Assembly (NCBI GenBank): GCA_037013495.1
Contig: CM072811.1
Span: 48,925,452-48,989,451, forward strand
From: Hippophae tibetana
Taxonomy: Eukaryota > Streptophyta > Magnoliopsida > Rosales > Elaeagnaceae
DNA: 64,000 nt
Direction of reading: 5' to 3'
Made by a program: the position numbers and the translations under genes. The notes beneath the pieces are model-generated. The model was not told the DNA's origin. It saw nothing but the letters and a program-made list of their open reading frames with translations, and did no database searches. Within the stretch, counting starts at the first letter, position 1. The number at the start of each line of letters is the position of its first letter. Shown in pieces: positions 1-13,288 of the stretch.

Positions 1-1860
1 TGATCTTCTATTAATTTAATTCAAGTAAAACATACAAAATTTTTAATTCATGTATATCTCTAATAGAAAATACCTACCTTTTAATAATTCATAGCTTATT
101 ATGAGTTGAAAGGTAATTAATAATTTCACGAATAAATGATACGTATACTATTGGTTAATTACATTTTTATTAATTTTGATATATTACAATACAACTTACT
201 TTTGCTTTCATGTCTATGATAACAGGGAAGAGAGAGAGAAAGCTCTCCTTTAATAGGTAATAGGAGTTTGCTCTAAGGTAGGTTCATTTTATTTTTATTT
301 ATTTATTGTTAGGTTTATTCCTATCATCATAGTTTGTAGTGTATTTTACTTAAAACTTAACTTAAATAAATTCATCTTTTTGCATAAATTTATTCAAGAG
401 TGATTTTCTAAGTGTTTTTTAGTTATTGGTTTTTAGCATGTTTTTCTATCTAAATCATGCATTAATCTAATTTACAAATGAATTTTTCAATCTAGTAATG
501 CATTGATCTAGTCACCACTAGAACTACAAATTTCAAAAACATATTTCCATTAAATAAATATGTAATTGATATAGATTCTAAAGTTCCTATTATTTAAGAA
601 TTAATGAATAATTATTTGTTGTAAGTGAGTGTCTTACATTTTGTATATAATATTACACCATAAAATATCATTGAATCATGTCATAGTCTATTATGATCTT
701 GCATTTGACATTTAGTTACTATTCTTAATTCTGTTAGAGGTTCTTTTATTATGAATCATGCTATCATTTATCATTCAAAAAATATGATTGATAGTGATTA
801 TTTAGGTGATTGAGGTATCTCTTATCCACATAATATTCTTATATGAGGTATTACGAGACGAGATGATTTTCTAAGACATTAAGAGTAAACACAAGCTAAG
901 TTATTCAATGTAGACATAACCTTGTCATGAAACAATGGATCCACTTTTATATGATTACAAGTTAGATGTGATCGTTTTAATGAGATGTCGAGACCTAAAC
1001 GTAACAATGCCTCTATATATGAACCTATGTAATCTATTGAGGGATCTAATTCTCTCTCATATCTCTCTAAATCCTATAACACTTTATAATTCTTTCTAAA
1101 TAATGACAATTTGTAATAGTAGTTGTTAATGGATTTTGGAAGATTTAGAGAGTACATAACGATCGTGTATTTTGATAAGTTCTTTTTTATTATAGAACTG
1201 TATCCTATTATGTTAAGTTGGGATGTAATAAATTTCTTAACTATAGTTAGTAATTATTAATTTTTTATTTACTCGTTATCTTAATAGTATGATTATTTTT
1301 ATTATAAATATAATAAATTTCTTAACTATAGTTAGCAATTACTAATTTCTTATTAGTAATAGTATGATTATTTTATTATATTTGGTTTCATTTGTTTTTT
1401 TAGTTTTTTGTATTGTTTCATCCTAGCTATTAAATTAAATAAAAATATTACTTAAATTAGAAAAAAAAGATAATGGAATGTACCCTTTGCATTTTGCAAG
1501 TATCCATACACATTTAAAATTTTATTATGATAATATTTTTTTATCCATCAAACACGAATCTCATTAATGTATTAAGTTTATATTATTTTTAGACATAATT
1601 TTATCTATTAAATTTGATAAAATCCATACGATTTATGAATTATATAATTTATTTTTAAGTGATGATAAAATAATGATACCATTTTTCAAGAATATGTTAA
1701 GTTTTTCTTTTTCATGCAAATTTAGAGCAAAAGAGATTAATATCAAAGTAATTAAAATTTATGCTCACGATTCAATGGTTAATTATTTTTTAAAGTAAAT
1801 TTTTTACTTTAGTAATAGTAAAAATAACTCTGAAAAATAACGTTATCCTTTCTTATGCTA
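1..1860. other. AT-rich intergenic DNA, no gene seen
   Basis: No open reading frame with recognisable protein similarity and no RNA gene was found. The sequence is strongly A/T biased. A short sequence near 1235-1255 (aatttcttaactatagttag) recurs near 1315-1335, so a local duplication is present. Confidence 0.6.
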
Positions 1861-1865
1861 TTGAA

Positions 1866-1990
1866 TCCCGACTGTAAAGTAGTTGGTAGAGTTATGGTTC
1901 GTTCTATCAAAATTTTAAAGTTCAAAGCCGCATCTTACCTAATAAAATGAGTACCAAAATATTAAGAAAACATAGAAAATAAATATAAAA
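1866..1990 (+). repeat. tRNA-derived SINE-like sequence (probable)
   Basis: A box-A-like motif (tggtagagttatgg, about 1880) is followed about 35-40 bp later by a box-B-like motif (agttcaaagcc, about 1919). This is the layout of an RNA polymerase III internal promoter, but no tRNA cloverleaf can be folded by eye. It is therefore read as a SINE rather than a tRNA gene. Ends and target duplication were not resolved. Confidence 0.35.
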
Positions 1991-2985
1991 ACTCTATGGA
2001 AGGGGTCGAATCTCAAGGAGATAGTGTAGGTACAAACTGATACTGCTCAATTAATGTTTAGAAATTTTAAATTAGGTAAATTATTGCTGCAACATCATTG
2101 TAAAGTTAGATCCCCTTTTTATTTTATATTTGCTCGACATGAAAAAAGATTGCAAATCCACATTCTTCAATACAGGAGTGTAAAAGTAGGGTCTTCCCCT
2201 ACCAAAATGATTCATATGAACAACTCATTACAACTTAGGCACGTCCGTAAAAAACAATAAAAAAATCAAAACTAAAATTAACATTATAAATTCTCAAATT
2301 TTAATTAGATTTATTGGACCATAAAAGATTATGGTTTAGTTTTCAAATTTATTAAACTTTAAACGTTGATCACAAAATTTTAAATCATATATATTTATAA
2401 GTTAGAATCTATATGAAAATTTTAAAATTTTTGATCACTAAATCATACTACTAAAAAATTCAAGAATCTAATTACACGAGAAGTAAGTTTTAAAATTTTG
2501 AAAGTTAAATCATACAGGAAACTTAGAAACTGTTCCAAGTTTGTTGACATAAAGAAATGCCATCAACCATGGTAGTACAAGCAGATTATTTTGGCTTATT
2601 ATGATTGCCACTACCTGTAACGCAGCATCTTACTTCTTTTTTTAATAATTACTTTGCTTCCTCACTACTGGTTGGAAAAAGTTTACCTTCTGAAAAAGCT
2701 AGTTCTCAAGCATAAGAGGGAAGGAAAAAGAAAAAAGAAAAGAAAAGGAATAGGAAAGACAACATGCTTTTCTCCTTTACCCGAACGGGTCAACTTATAG
2801 TTGATATTCTAAAAGCATAACGTGGAAATCATATTCTTTTCTGTTAAGAATGATCAAATCACAATTTTAGAAATCCTTAATCATTGATCAAAATACATTC
2901 AGCCCTAGAGTTTTAGGGTCGAAAAATGCTGGAACAGTAATGGATACAATCACAGAAGCAACCCAAAATTGAGCAATGGATATGA
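1991..2985. other. 3' flank of the ING2-like gene, no further gene seen
   Basis: This stretch lies downstream of the minus-strand ING gene. The part next to 2985 is presumably its 3' untranslated region. The purine-rich tract around 2720-2760 is low complexity. Nothing else was recognised. Confidence 0.5.
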
Positions 2986-5695
2986 TCATTGACACTGTGG
3001 TAGTAATCTGCATGTTGGACAATACCACTTCCCCTTAAATCTTGTCTCAGGAGTCAGCCCAACACACGAGTAATGAAACCATTCGCCTCCTTGGCACTGT
3101 TTGTTCATTAAACATAAAAGAAAGTTCAAGATACAGAGAAATTTGTGTGTAAAAAAGACAGATCTCTTAACATTTCAGATTTATTATATCTCCTTTAAGA
3201 TCTTTAACACCAGATATATAATTTATCATGAAGATCCAGAAGATGAGAGAAAATCTAAAGTATATAGTACTATGCATGTGAATTCTAGATATTGAAAGTG
3301 GCTAGTTAAGAAGTAAAGGGAAGGGACTCACATTTTCGTTGTCACAAGCAATCATATCTCCATATGACACCTAAGGAAACAAAATGATACTCTACTTTAA
3401 TACATCAAGCAAAGTATTTGAATGGAAGAAATCATAGGAGAATTTCACATGAAGATGACTTAAAGTGTTAGAGAGAAAGAACCTGATGACAAATGCAATA
3501 TGTAGGTTCATTGGGATCAATGGGTTGTTCAGCATCAACCATAGCTGGAAAATCCTTCTTATGGCTTCCTGGAGGAGGCATAAGCTCAAAATCTCTATCA
3601 CGATCTCGATCCCAATCTCTATCCCTATAGTCAGGCCTCTTTGGTTGAGGGGTTCCATAAATAGGCTTGCGTTTTTCACTTTTAAGAATTACTAAAGGCA
3701 ATGGCGGAAGAATCGCTGGATCATCAGGTGGTATTTTCCCCTCTAACATAATCAGAACAAGAAAACAGAACATAAATTAGTAATAAGAAACAATGTAAAG
3801 ATTGATTACTTACAAGAAAAATCTCATAACAGAAATAAAGCTTCTCAAGCTGATTGGCATAGCTGAAGGGCAATATAATGACATTTTAATACTTCTTGGT
3901 CTCAGAGACCATTAACTGGTCCCAATTGATATGAAAATTTGGGTAAGGGGAGGGGGGAAGGAGTCTGTTCATAATATGCTAGAATATTCTACAAAACATA
4001 TGATACGTACTCACGGTATACTAAGCTAGCAAAAATGACCATCATAGTAAAAGTCAAACTTTTCAATCAACTTGTACAGGCTTTGTTAACTTGAAACTGC
4101 TTTTACAGAGTCACTTTGTGAAATCATGAAATAGTTTTTGATGCCTCACTACTGTAGCATGCAATATTAAGTAAATACAAAAACTGTACCTTGCTTAAGA
4201 TCTTCTGCAAAGTGATTCAGATCCTCATCAAGTCGTTTTACATGGCTATCTATCTGATCAATATAACATAAAATATTTTATAAATAACATTCACAGCATG
4301 GTTTCCAAAAGAGAGTGATATTTGAACATACAAACTAGAGAAAGAACATTCAAATTGCTCTTCAGCATAAAAATTGTGGTGATGTGGAAGAAAAAAAATG
4401 ACCTAGGAAAGAAACAGGGTTAGCAGAATTAAGCAGCATTATATATGGTGCACACTTAAACCCAATTTACTCTCTTGAGACTCTACTTCACAATAACTGA
4501 GATGAACCTCTAATTGCATTCAGCCCAATGATTTAATCCATGAGATGTAGTACAACAAAATAGAGAATAGCCAAGGCAAACAAACAATAACAAATCCTAG
4601 ATAGAGAAACCTATAAGATAAAAAACGATGGAAAATTGGAATTCCATTTGTTTAGATCGGTGACAGGATTTGACAGAATGGAAAAGAATTAAATTCAAAT
4701 AAAAAACTAAGCACTGGTAAGAACTTTGAACGAATGCAAGACTATCCAAAAAAATAAAAAAAATACTTAAATATTTTGATTTAACTGCAACATAAGAACA
4801 CCAAAACATAAAGCATTGAATTAGAGAAAACACACGCAATTCTCTAGTAGAGTGGTAAAGGCTTGGTATTATTCATGAAAAGCCTGGTTGGGTTCCCTCT
4901 TCCCCAATTATTAAACAATAGAAAATTATAGAAAAACCAAGAAAGCACATTATACAGCTACAAAGGTCGTTTAAAATAAATCAAACAGGTGTTAACATAA
5001 TCATCTTAAGACTTAGTACAAAACAGAGAAAGCACATTATACAGCTACAAAGGTCGTTTAAAATAAATCATGGGGGAGAGAGGCTACCAGATCATAAGCT
5101 TGCTGAGCTAACAAAACCTTCTCAGTGCATAGGCTTAGTGCACTATCTTGATTCGCCTCAATATCTTTTCGCATTTTCTCAATTGCAGCTTCATCTTCAT
5201 TGTTATTATTATATTGATTATAATGATGACTGTTACTGTTATAACTGTTCCCTTTCTTTGAGCTCTGTGACAATCCCAAGCAGTATTTAGTCTGCTGCCT
5301 CGTCTGATTTATCATGGCTTTATAAACCAAGCACCAAAATTCATAAAAAAGTAACAATAAACGAAAACTAGAAGAAATTACACCAAAAAACCCAGCAATA
5401 TTCAAAGAAAAAAAAAGGGAACAGAAAATAAACCAACAATTGAAGATTATATTTACATTGGGAGCGTTCATCAAGTTCACGGACGGTGTTGAGAAGCCTC
5501 TGCAGCTCAGCAGGCAATGTGCTCGCGTCTATGAAAATTCAAAATGTTCAAACTAATTTCGAAATTCACGCAATATTCAACAAATATTAAATCAAAAGAA
5601 AATTAAAGAAAACATCATAAATTAATTGAGGTATTTGATAGATTCTTACACTCCAGATAATCGTCGACGAACACTCCGGTTCGTGCAAGAGCCAT
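2986..5695 (-). CDS. ING2: ING2-like PHD-finger protein (inhibitor of growth family)
   Basis: Seven exons encode 273 residues: 5695-5650, 5528-5457, 5317-5088, 4253-4190, 3742-3483, 3370-3332 and 3096-2986. All junctions are GT-AG and the phases agree. The start [15 protein letters not shown] matches the start known for plant ING2. The N-terminal ING domain (about residues 1-135) is helical, with the conserved [10 protein letters not shown] and [16 protein letters not shown] segments. A middle basic part contains the [20 protein letters not shown] stretch. The C-terminal PHD finger has the full Cys4-His-Cys3 set: C220, C222, C233, C238, H245, C248, C263 and C266. In this family the PHD finger binds trimethylated H3K4 and the protein serves in histone acetyltransferase or deacetylase complexes in the nucleus. 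The gene looks intact. Intron 3 (4254-5087) carries a SINE-like copy and an 87-bp-spaced duplication. Confidence 0.93.
4835..4930 (+). repeat. SINE-like element in ING2 intron 3
   Basis: The box-A consensus is matched at all positions (tagtagagtgg, 4845-4855) and a box-B-like sequence (ggttgggttcc, 4886-4896) follows 30 bp later. The spacing is that of a tRNA promoter, but acceptor and anticodon stems are not present. It lies antisense to the host gene. Family and ends are not determined. Confidence 0.45.
4940..5070. repeat. 44-bp direct repeat, two copies 87 bp apart, in ING2 intron 3
   Basis: The 44-bp sequence at 4940-4983 recurs without visible change at 5027-5070. The second copy ends 17 bp from the splice donor of exon 3 (5087). 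The identity points to a recent local duplication. Confidence 0.85.
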
Positions 5696-7589
5696 TCTTG
5701 GTACTTGGGGGTTTTGGAATATTAGGGCTTCTTTTGCGAGTCCTTCACTCCCAACCCGGTGACTGAGCACCAAACGAGGGATTGAAAAGTGAATAATACG
5801 ACGTCGTGTCATAGAATAACGATTAAACAGCTTTTAACGGTTGGGAACGCGGAGATAGATTTGGGCCCAATGAGATCTATGTTGAGGCCCAAAACTTCGA
5901 CACATGAGTACCCAACGTATTTTTTTTTACCAAAAACGGAGGATGAAAGATAATGAGAAAGTTAATTTAAAGTCACCAATTAAAAAAAAAATGCCTACTA
6001 TTACTACGGTATTGTTATTCTTGTATCTATTTTCACCTGTATTATTAAATAATTTTATTTTAATACTCAATTTTCTCTATTAATATTTTTATTAAAAAAT
6101 TATAATAACTTAAAATTTTGATTAAATAGAAAAATAATTTCAACATTTAAGATTGAACGAAAAATAAACTAACTCCAATAACTTTAACAAAAACATATTT
6201 TAGATCCATATTTATTAAATAAGATAACAAAAATTTATCATTTTTATCAAAATAACAGTAGAAGTTTATTTTTGAAAAAACATATCAATTATATCTAACA
6301 CATGAACTAATATATTTTAAAAAAATAAACTTATGCAATTATTATTGTAAAGATAGTCAAATTGTATTATCATATTTAATATATACAAGTTTAAAATAAT
6401 TTTTAAAATATACTAGACTTGACTATCCTTTTTCTTTTAAGATTATTCTCTTTAAAAAAAATAGAATAAAACTTTCTTTTAATAAATATATCATATTTAA
6501 ACATATCATTATATTATAAGATAATTAATATTTTTTTTTACTATTAGTAATAATTTTTTTACAAAAATTGAATAATAATTTTTTTAATTGTTAACCTCAA
6601 TAGTTATATAAAAGATATTGTTATTTATTTATTTTGAATATAACTGAATTCAAAATCATTTTGCTTATTCTATAAAATTATACAAATTATTTATAAAAAA
6701 ATGTTTTTCTTCGGAAACCCCTCCTGCAATTATCGTCACCAGTTTACTTATAATGTTAACAATTAAAAAAAGTCATCACCTAATTTTTTTAAAAACCAAT
6801 CTTAAATATTAAAATTATCTATCTTTATTTAACTAAAATCTGAACTTATTGTAACTTTTTAATAAATAAAAAATAACAATAAAACTTAAGTACTAAAATA
6901 ACAACTTTTTAGGATTGTACAGAAGACAATATTCAATGATAGCCTCTATGAAGTTACGTTGTCAGTATATCAGTGGTTTGTGTCGGTGTTCGTTAGGAAT
7001 GGTAATGGTAAATGATTTTTGATATAAATATATTCGAATTTAATATAATAGGTATCTAAAAAGCGTTTGAAAATTGTTACTATTCGTGAAAGGTTATTAA
7101 AATATACAAAAAAAAAACTTTTTTTAAAAAAATTATTAATATATAATAATAATTAGTTAATATATAATTTAATTTAATAAATATAATTAATTTTTTGTAT
7201 ACTCTTGTTTCATGTTTTTTTTTACCGAAGATTGTATCTGTCCTTGAAATATACTGATAAAAAATAAACCGATGCCATTTAAACTTCTCTTAGTTGTATC
7301 ATAATTTGTACGGATAGTGCATAGTTGTATCATAATTTGTACGGATAGTGCATAGTTGTATCATAATTTGTACGGATAGTGCATACTTTTTTATCATAAA
7401 TTTACATATTTATGAAAAAATCATTTTATTTATTTATAATAGAAATAAAAATTAATATTTTAATAATTATTTCTAACTAAAAATAATTTATTACATGTAG
7501 AGTTCAGTTGATAATGTAAATTTTAACCCAAACTTTTTTTAACAAAAAAAATATAATTGTAACGTAAAATACCAGTCTACCACCTTTAC

Positions 7590-7620
<31 letters not shown>

Positions 7621-8119
7621 ATTCTTTGATAAATTTTTTGCTAAACTATTTTACAATTTTATTATTTTATTATTTTCAGAAAAAAAGATAATTTTCCAAC
7701 TCCAAACATCTTAGACCACAGACACCAATAAAAAATTGAAAAACGAATGAGTAAATTTTAAAATTTGTGATTAGCAATTACAATGACTAAACCCAAATAT
7801 ACAAAAAAAAAAAAAAAAAACTTTAGTTAAAGTAGCTTTCGTCAACAACAAACAATTCCATATAGTTTCTTAGTATAAACAAAACATTAATATAAAAATG
7901 ATGGGAAACAATTCAATTTAGTACTTGAGTGCAAATACTGCAAAGTAGATATATCAACCTTTATCCAACAATTTTGAACCAAATAAAGTCTCAACAAAAG
8001 CCATACTGATAATGTATGACAATCCTGCTAACCTCTAATAGTGGAATCAACGACAATGAGAAGAACCAAGCTTCAAAAAATCAGAAATCATAATCGTAAA
8101 TTCTCGTGTCTATGAACCC
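5696..8119. other. Promoter side of ING2 and 3' flank of the receptor kinase gene; AT-rich
   Basis: The first 150 bp upstream of the ING2 start are less AT-rich and include an ACGT-containing palindrome (acgacgtcgt, near 5799) of the kind bound by plant bZIP factors; use as a promoter element is inferred. From about 5930 to 8119 the sequence is A/T-rich with no coding signal. It contains the 31-bp tandem repeat, an ATT microsatellite (about 7593-7620) and a 20-base A run near 7802-7820. Confidence 0.5.
7290..7382. repeat. 31-bp tandem repeat, three copies
   Basis: The unit beginning atagttgtatcataatttg occurs three times in a row (7290-7320, 7321-7351, 7352-7382). The copies are identical except for the first base of copy one. 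Confidence 0.9.
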
Positions 8120-11100
8120 TCAAATGCTCAAATGTTCCTCCCTTGGTAGGCTCTGAACAGTATCCGACCACCTCCCAGGAGAATGATCACTACCATTGGA
8201 TGACACTTGTGCCTCAGCCCTAGCATCTCTAACCATCTTTAAAATGTCTCGCATTGTAGGTCTGTTATCAGGAAAAAGCGAGATACAAGACATTGCAATG
8301 TTTAAAAGTGCTTGAAGTTTTTCCTCTGATGTCTCGTTACCTGAGGCAGGATCATCTCCTGACTCGGTCTCTTCTTCACGAACTGACCTAACCCACATAG
8401 GAATATCCGAACCGTGTTCTTGAACAAGGTCTTCGAATGGTGTCTTTCCTGTTAGAAGTTCCAAGAGAAGTACACCAAAACTGTATATATCTGCTTGTGG
8501 AGTGGATGGCTTTCTAATGTCACGACACTCGGGAGCTTTATAAAAGAGCGATGTTGCACTAGTTCCTTCGAGTGAATCAGGATCTTTGAATGAATTTAGA
8601 CCATAATCTGTTAGGCAAGACTCGAATTCTGAACCTAACAAGACATTTGAGGATTTCAAGTTTCCATGAGTTAAGCCAGTTTGATGAACATAGAGTAAAC
8701 CACTCGCTAAGTCCTCTGCTATTTTAAGGCATGATGTCCAGTGAAGTGGTTTTCCCCCTCCTGAAGTTCTTGAACCTGTAAAGGTACTCAGATTGTTAAA
8801 CAAAGAAGAATGAAGTCGTCTCAGCAATACATTAAGCATAGTGTTGTGTAGTTTGTGCTTCTATAAATGGTCGTTTCAATCAAAAAGTGATTTCAGAAGA
8901 AAGCATAGGACTTGTGTAACTTATTAAAAGCTATTTGACAGCCAAAAAAAAATTGAAACTTTCAAGACTCTCATAAAACACATTGTTTTACTTGTTAGAA
9001 GAAAAAATAATGTGCTTCTTGAAAGCGCTTTCTTACGAAATCATTCCTAATAAAAGCACAAGCAAACAACCCAAAATGTGCTTTCTGAGTATTGAAAGCA
9101 TTCTCACAGTAATTTTTTTTCTGTTTGATTCAAAAGCACTTATACATGATCTCATAAGCAAAAACCTACATCTAGTACGTACGTGGTCAATGGGAGTTTG
9201 TACAGATGGTAATTCTCTAATGCATTAAACTCAGATTTAAAACCGTAACATTCAGTCCACTTAATTTTATTTAACATTCTAACTATATCTAACACAGCGA
9301 AGGCCTTTGTTCTTCAAAATCACTTTCAAGAATGAAATGAAAGTACTGTTTGAGTTAGCAAAATAGATACCTAATTGATTTTGAGGTGTGCTATAAAGTA
9401 GTAGAATTTTTTCAGTATTCCAAGAGTACATACTCTCATAGAGAGAGAGAGAAATAGATGTAAAATACAGACAAGAGAGAGAAAATTGTGATGTCAATAA
9501 TACATATTATCACGAATACCCAACTATCACGGAGTATAGAAAAAAAAAATTGCTATAGTAGACAGAACAAAACAAAATCCCAGGAATATTCAAAAGTCAT
9601 GCAGACATATATGAATCATTATTAATTAGAACAACACTCAACATCATAAATTCAATCTTAAAACCCTGAAATCTCGTGCTTAAATCTTGGATCTTCAAAT
9701 CACTACAATTATATTTATTTTTTAATAAAAAAAAAAATACAAACATCTGAAGTTGAAATGGGATAGGTCCAAAAATCTTAGCTGGCTAAGAATCAAGTGC
9801 TTTCATTGATTACCCAACTTGGACAAAAAATCAAATTTAAAAATCGTACTGACAAAAAATGTAACAGTTGATGATAAGATGTAGATAGTTGAATTTACTA
9901 TTAGTTTTATCACAAATGACAATTAAATTTCAAAATAATGGAGGGAACATATGGGCAAAAAGGAATAGGAGCCAATTGGTAAGTTTCACTAGAAATTTGG
10001 AAGCTTGTAAAGCTTTATCAGTCAATTTTTTTAAAATCAAAATGTATTTATTTAACGGTGAGAGGAAAAGAAATAAAAGTAAAAAAGGAAACTTGTGTAC
10101 TTATTCAGAGAGGAAAAGATTATTTTAATAGATGTCACATTTCACAGCCAGGTGATACAAGACAAATTGTAAAGCCAAACTATTATTCATCTATTAATCA
10201 GAATTGAAAATTCTATTGGTCACAAATTTAGAAAAATCACAAATAAGAAGACAACTTTATACCAAAACCATGAAATGCATCCTATAAGAATCCAATCACA
10301 AATTTTTAATGTATAATAGTAGTATTCAAACCCATGAAGCCTATTTGATCAATGTCCAATAAAATTCTGCCACTTCATTTGAAATTCAACAATTTTGTGA
10401 TCAAAAGAAGGCACCACTCGCCGCATGAGAACACGTCCATTTATAGTTACCTCCTCTACATGTTATCATGTCATATAGACGTAGAGGAGGTAACTTCAAG
10501 ATGATTTTTGCTTTTCATCTTATCATTATCATGTCACTCTCCTTAAATCTAACTTAACAAATTTGATTTAATAATTTATTATAAGTGGGACCTACAAATT
10601 TCAGTGGGGTCAAATAGTGAGTATGACACCACTAACAAGAGCATGATCAGACTCAAATAATAGTTGTCAATTAAAAAACAAATACTTTTCAAAGAATGAG
10701 ATTTACTATCCAACTTCAAACAATTATTTCCAAATAATCCTTTTAGCCAAGGAACATACGTGTTGTCCTTACTCACCTAATGAAAAGCACGTATAAAAAC
10801 TTATAATAATAATAAAAAAAAAATTACAAAAAATAACACATAAAAACTTATAATAATAAAAATAATATCTAATAAAAATTAACAGAATAACAGTGTTTAA
10901 AATTAAATTAATTTAAATGATTATAGTTTAAATTGAATTGCGTTTAATTAGATGTTATTTAAAGAAAAATAATATAAAAAATTTATTTAAATAGTAAAAA
11001 TATATAAATCAAGTTAATTAGCATTTTTTTTCTAACGAGTGTGGTTGGTTTGATTACCTATCGTGCTTTCTTTCCTTTTTTTTTATTTTTTATCATTCAT

Positions 11101-13288
11101 ACTCATGAGATTTGATAAAGTATCACTTTGAAGTGATACTCTCAAACTTAAAAAGTGACAATTACGAATTAAACATTTACCTAAAAATTTATACGTGACG
11201 GATAACACACAGAAAGAAAAAGCACAGGCATTAATTCACTAATCAAAGTTTTATGTACATAAAATTGGCCTTGAAACTTTGACTTAGACAAGCTAACCTC
11301 TTTTTTCCATTTTCTTTCTTTTCTATTTTTTACAGAAACCAATTAAAGATACTTAGGTCCACTGATCTCATAAGCAATGTCCCACAGGTGTTATTTACTT
11401 CATTTTCTATTTTTTTTAATACAATTCACTTTAAGATACACTCACTAACTACTCTAAATTACGGGTTTTATTGAATAATATATGTAAACTCAAGTATAAT
11501 ATCAAATCCACAAGCATTAAATTTGGTACTAAACATATCTATAATCATTTACTATCATTTGTCAATCTTTTGGGACATCTACCGAACACGACTCTCTTAA
11601 TTAGTAAGGTGAAAAAAGGGTGAAGGACCATTTTCAAGAGGGTCCCAATAGTTATAAATCTCAAAGAAAGACTCATTATTTGCTTACTCTACAATTCTCA
11701 AATAATAATTTTTTCTGCAAATTTTCAGAATCACAAAATGTTCCAAAACATAACCTTTTTATGATCTACAACTTCTATTGTTGATTGAATTGACATAATT
11801 CTCTACTTTTGTACTTCTAGTCCTACTCAATTAATAGCATTATACTCAAAAGAATAAGAGAAATAAAAACCAATAATGTAAGGAGGAATGGGTTAAAAAA
11901 AATAAGAAAATTTGTGCAAAAAGGTTTAGCAACGTACCATGAATTAGAGAGAAGAGACTGCCATTAGGGAAGTAATCATATACAAGAAGGCGTTCTTCCT
12001 TGGCTTGAAAATAAGCTCTAAGTGGAACCAAATTAGGGTGCCTAAGCTTACCAAGTACATCCATTTGTTTTCTAAACTCATCCAATCTTGGGTATTTTGC
12101 ATCTTTAAGCCTTTTCACAGTTACTATAAACCCAGATTCCATAACGGCTTTATAGGTACTACCCATAGTACCCCTTCCTAATGTTTCAGCTGAAGCCTTA
12201 AGTAAGTCCTCTAAGCTATAACTCATTTGCTGATCACCTGCTCCACAGAACACCAAACTACCTAGACCCTCACCTTCCCATGAAAATCCACCTTGTTTTC
12301 CACCATTATTACCTCTTCTGCCACCATCTGAATCACTTTCTCTCTCTCCTCTCTCTACCACTTCAACCCCATTGATGTTTTTGTTCTTCTCTTCCCCCGA
12401 AACCAAACCTTTGCAATTTCTGCAAACTATGCAAAGTAAAAGCAAGAAAATTGAAAGCAGAACAAACCCACCAGCACTTCCTGCTATAATCTTAATCAAT
12501 TTTGCTCTGTTTGATGAGCGTTTAGAAGTCTTCTTCAATGGTGGGATGGTTGGACTCATTGTTGGTTGAAACCCAATTGAGTTTTGACACTTTTTGTGAA
12601 TCTGTTCACCACAGAGCTCAAGATTTCCAGTAAAAGATGACATATTGAACCGAATTAGAGATGAGGTTATTGGGATTTCACCTGAGAGTTTGTTATTAGA
12701 GACATCGAAGAATCTGAGACTGGTTTGGTTCAAAGGTGGAATATTTCCAGTAAAAAGGTTGTCTTGTAAGTAAAGTACGTATAGTCTGGTAAGTTTGAGC
12801 AATGACGTCGGAATGGTACCGGAAATGTGGTTTCCGGCGAGGACTATGATTTTTAACCTGTGAAGGTCTGAAAGAAAAGTGGGAAAGTTGCCGGAGAAGT
12901 TATTGTTATTGAGATAGAGAGATTTGAGATTGACAAGGCCTAAAAGGTCTGGGATTTGGCCTGAAATAGAATTACCTTTGAAGCTTAAGACTCTTAATTG
13001 GTCTAATTGATTTAAGACCTTCTGATCTAAAGTACCATTCAAGTTCAAATACTCTAAGACAAGCTTTGAGACCCTCCCATTTAAGCATTCCTTTACTCCT
13101 TTCCAATTGCACACATTTCTTCCTCTCCATGGTAATGAGTTAAATGGATCTAAAGTTGATTTCAGGCTTAAAAGTGTTTCGGCATCTCCTGATTGCACCT
13201 CCGGAATACGAGAAAGTAAACAGAGTAATATCAACAAAACCCACAAGGAATAATGAGAGTAATAGAAGTAGTACCTTGAATGTTCCAT
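8120..13288 (-). CDS. Inactive LRR receptor-like serine/threonine kinase (At1g60630 type)
   Basis: Two exons (13288-11938 and 8775-8120) encode 668 residues, close to the usual length of about 650. A signal peptide (about residues 12-33) is followed by [15 protein letters not shown], the LRR N-terminal cap. About five leucine-rich repeats (95-215), a short Cys cap ([10 protein letters not shown]), one membrane helix (264-289) and a cytoplasmic kinase-like domain (about 370-645) come next. The glycine loop [12 protein letters not shown] and K392 are present. The catalytic HRD is HGN (487-489) and DFG is DYG (507-509), so it should not catalyse normal phosphotransfer. The family is described as pseudokinases that probably signal through partners. 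The start at 13288 was chosen because the signal peptide follows directly; in-frame ATGs at 13384 and 13414 would add 32 or 42 residues ahead of it. The intron is 3162 bp. Confidence 0.9.
10445..10495. repeat. 15-bp perfect inverted repeat in the receptor kinase intron
   Basis: The arm agttacctcctctac (10445-10459) is complemented exactly by 10481-10495, leaving a 21-base loop. It lies within the long intron. It may be a foldback remnant. Confidence 0.8.

Noticed and set aside
2054-2260. 68-codon plus-strand frame
   Set aside because: Low-complexity composition, no similarity, surrounded by AT-rich DNA.
4845-4930. tRNA gene
   Set aside because: Box A and box B are present but stems of a tRNA cloverleaf do not form. 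Read as a SINE.
7290-7382. CRISPR-like array
   Set aside because: Three head-to-tail copies without spacers in a plant nuclear sequence; a simple minisatellite.
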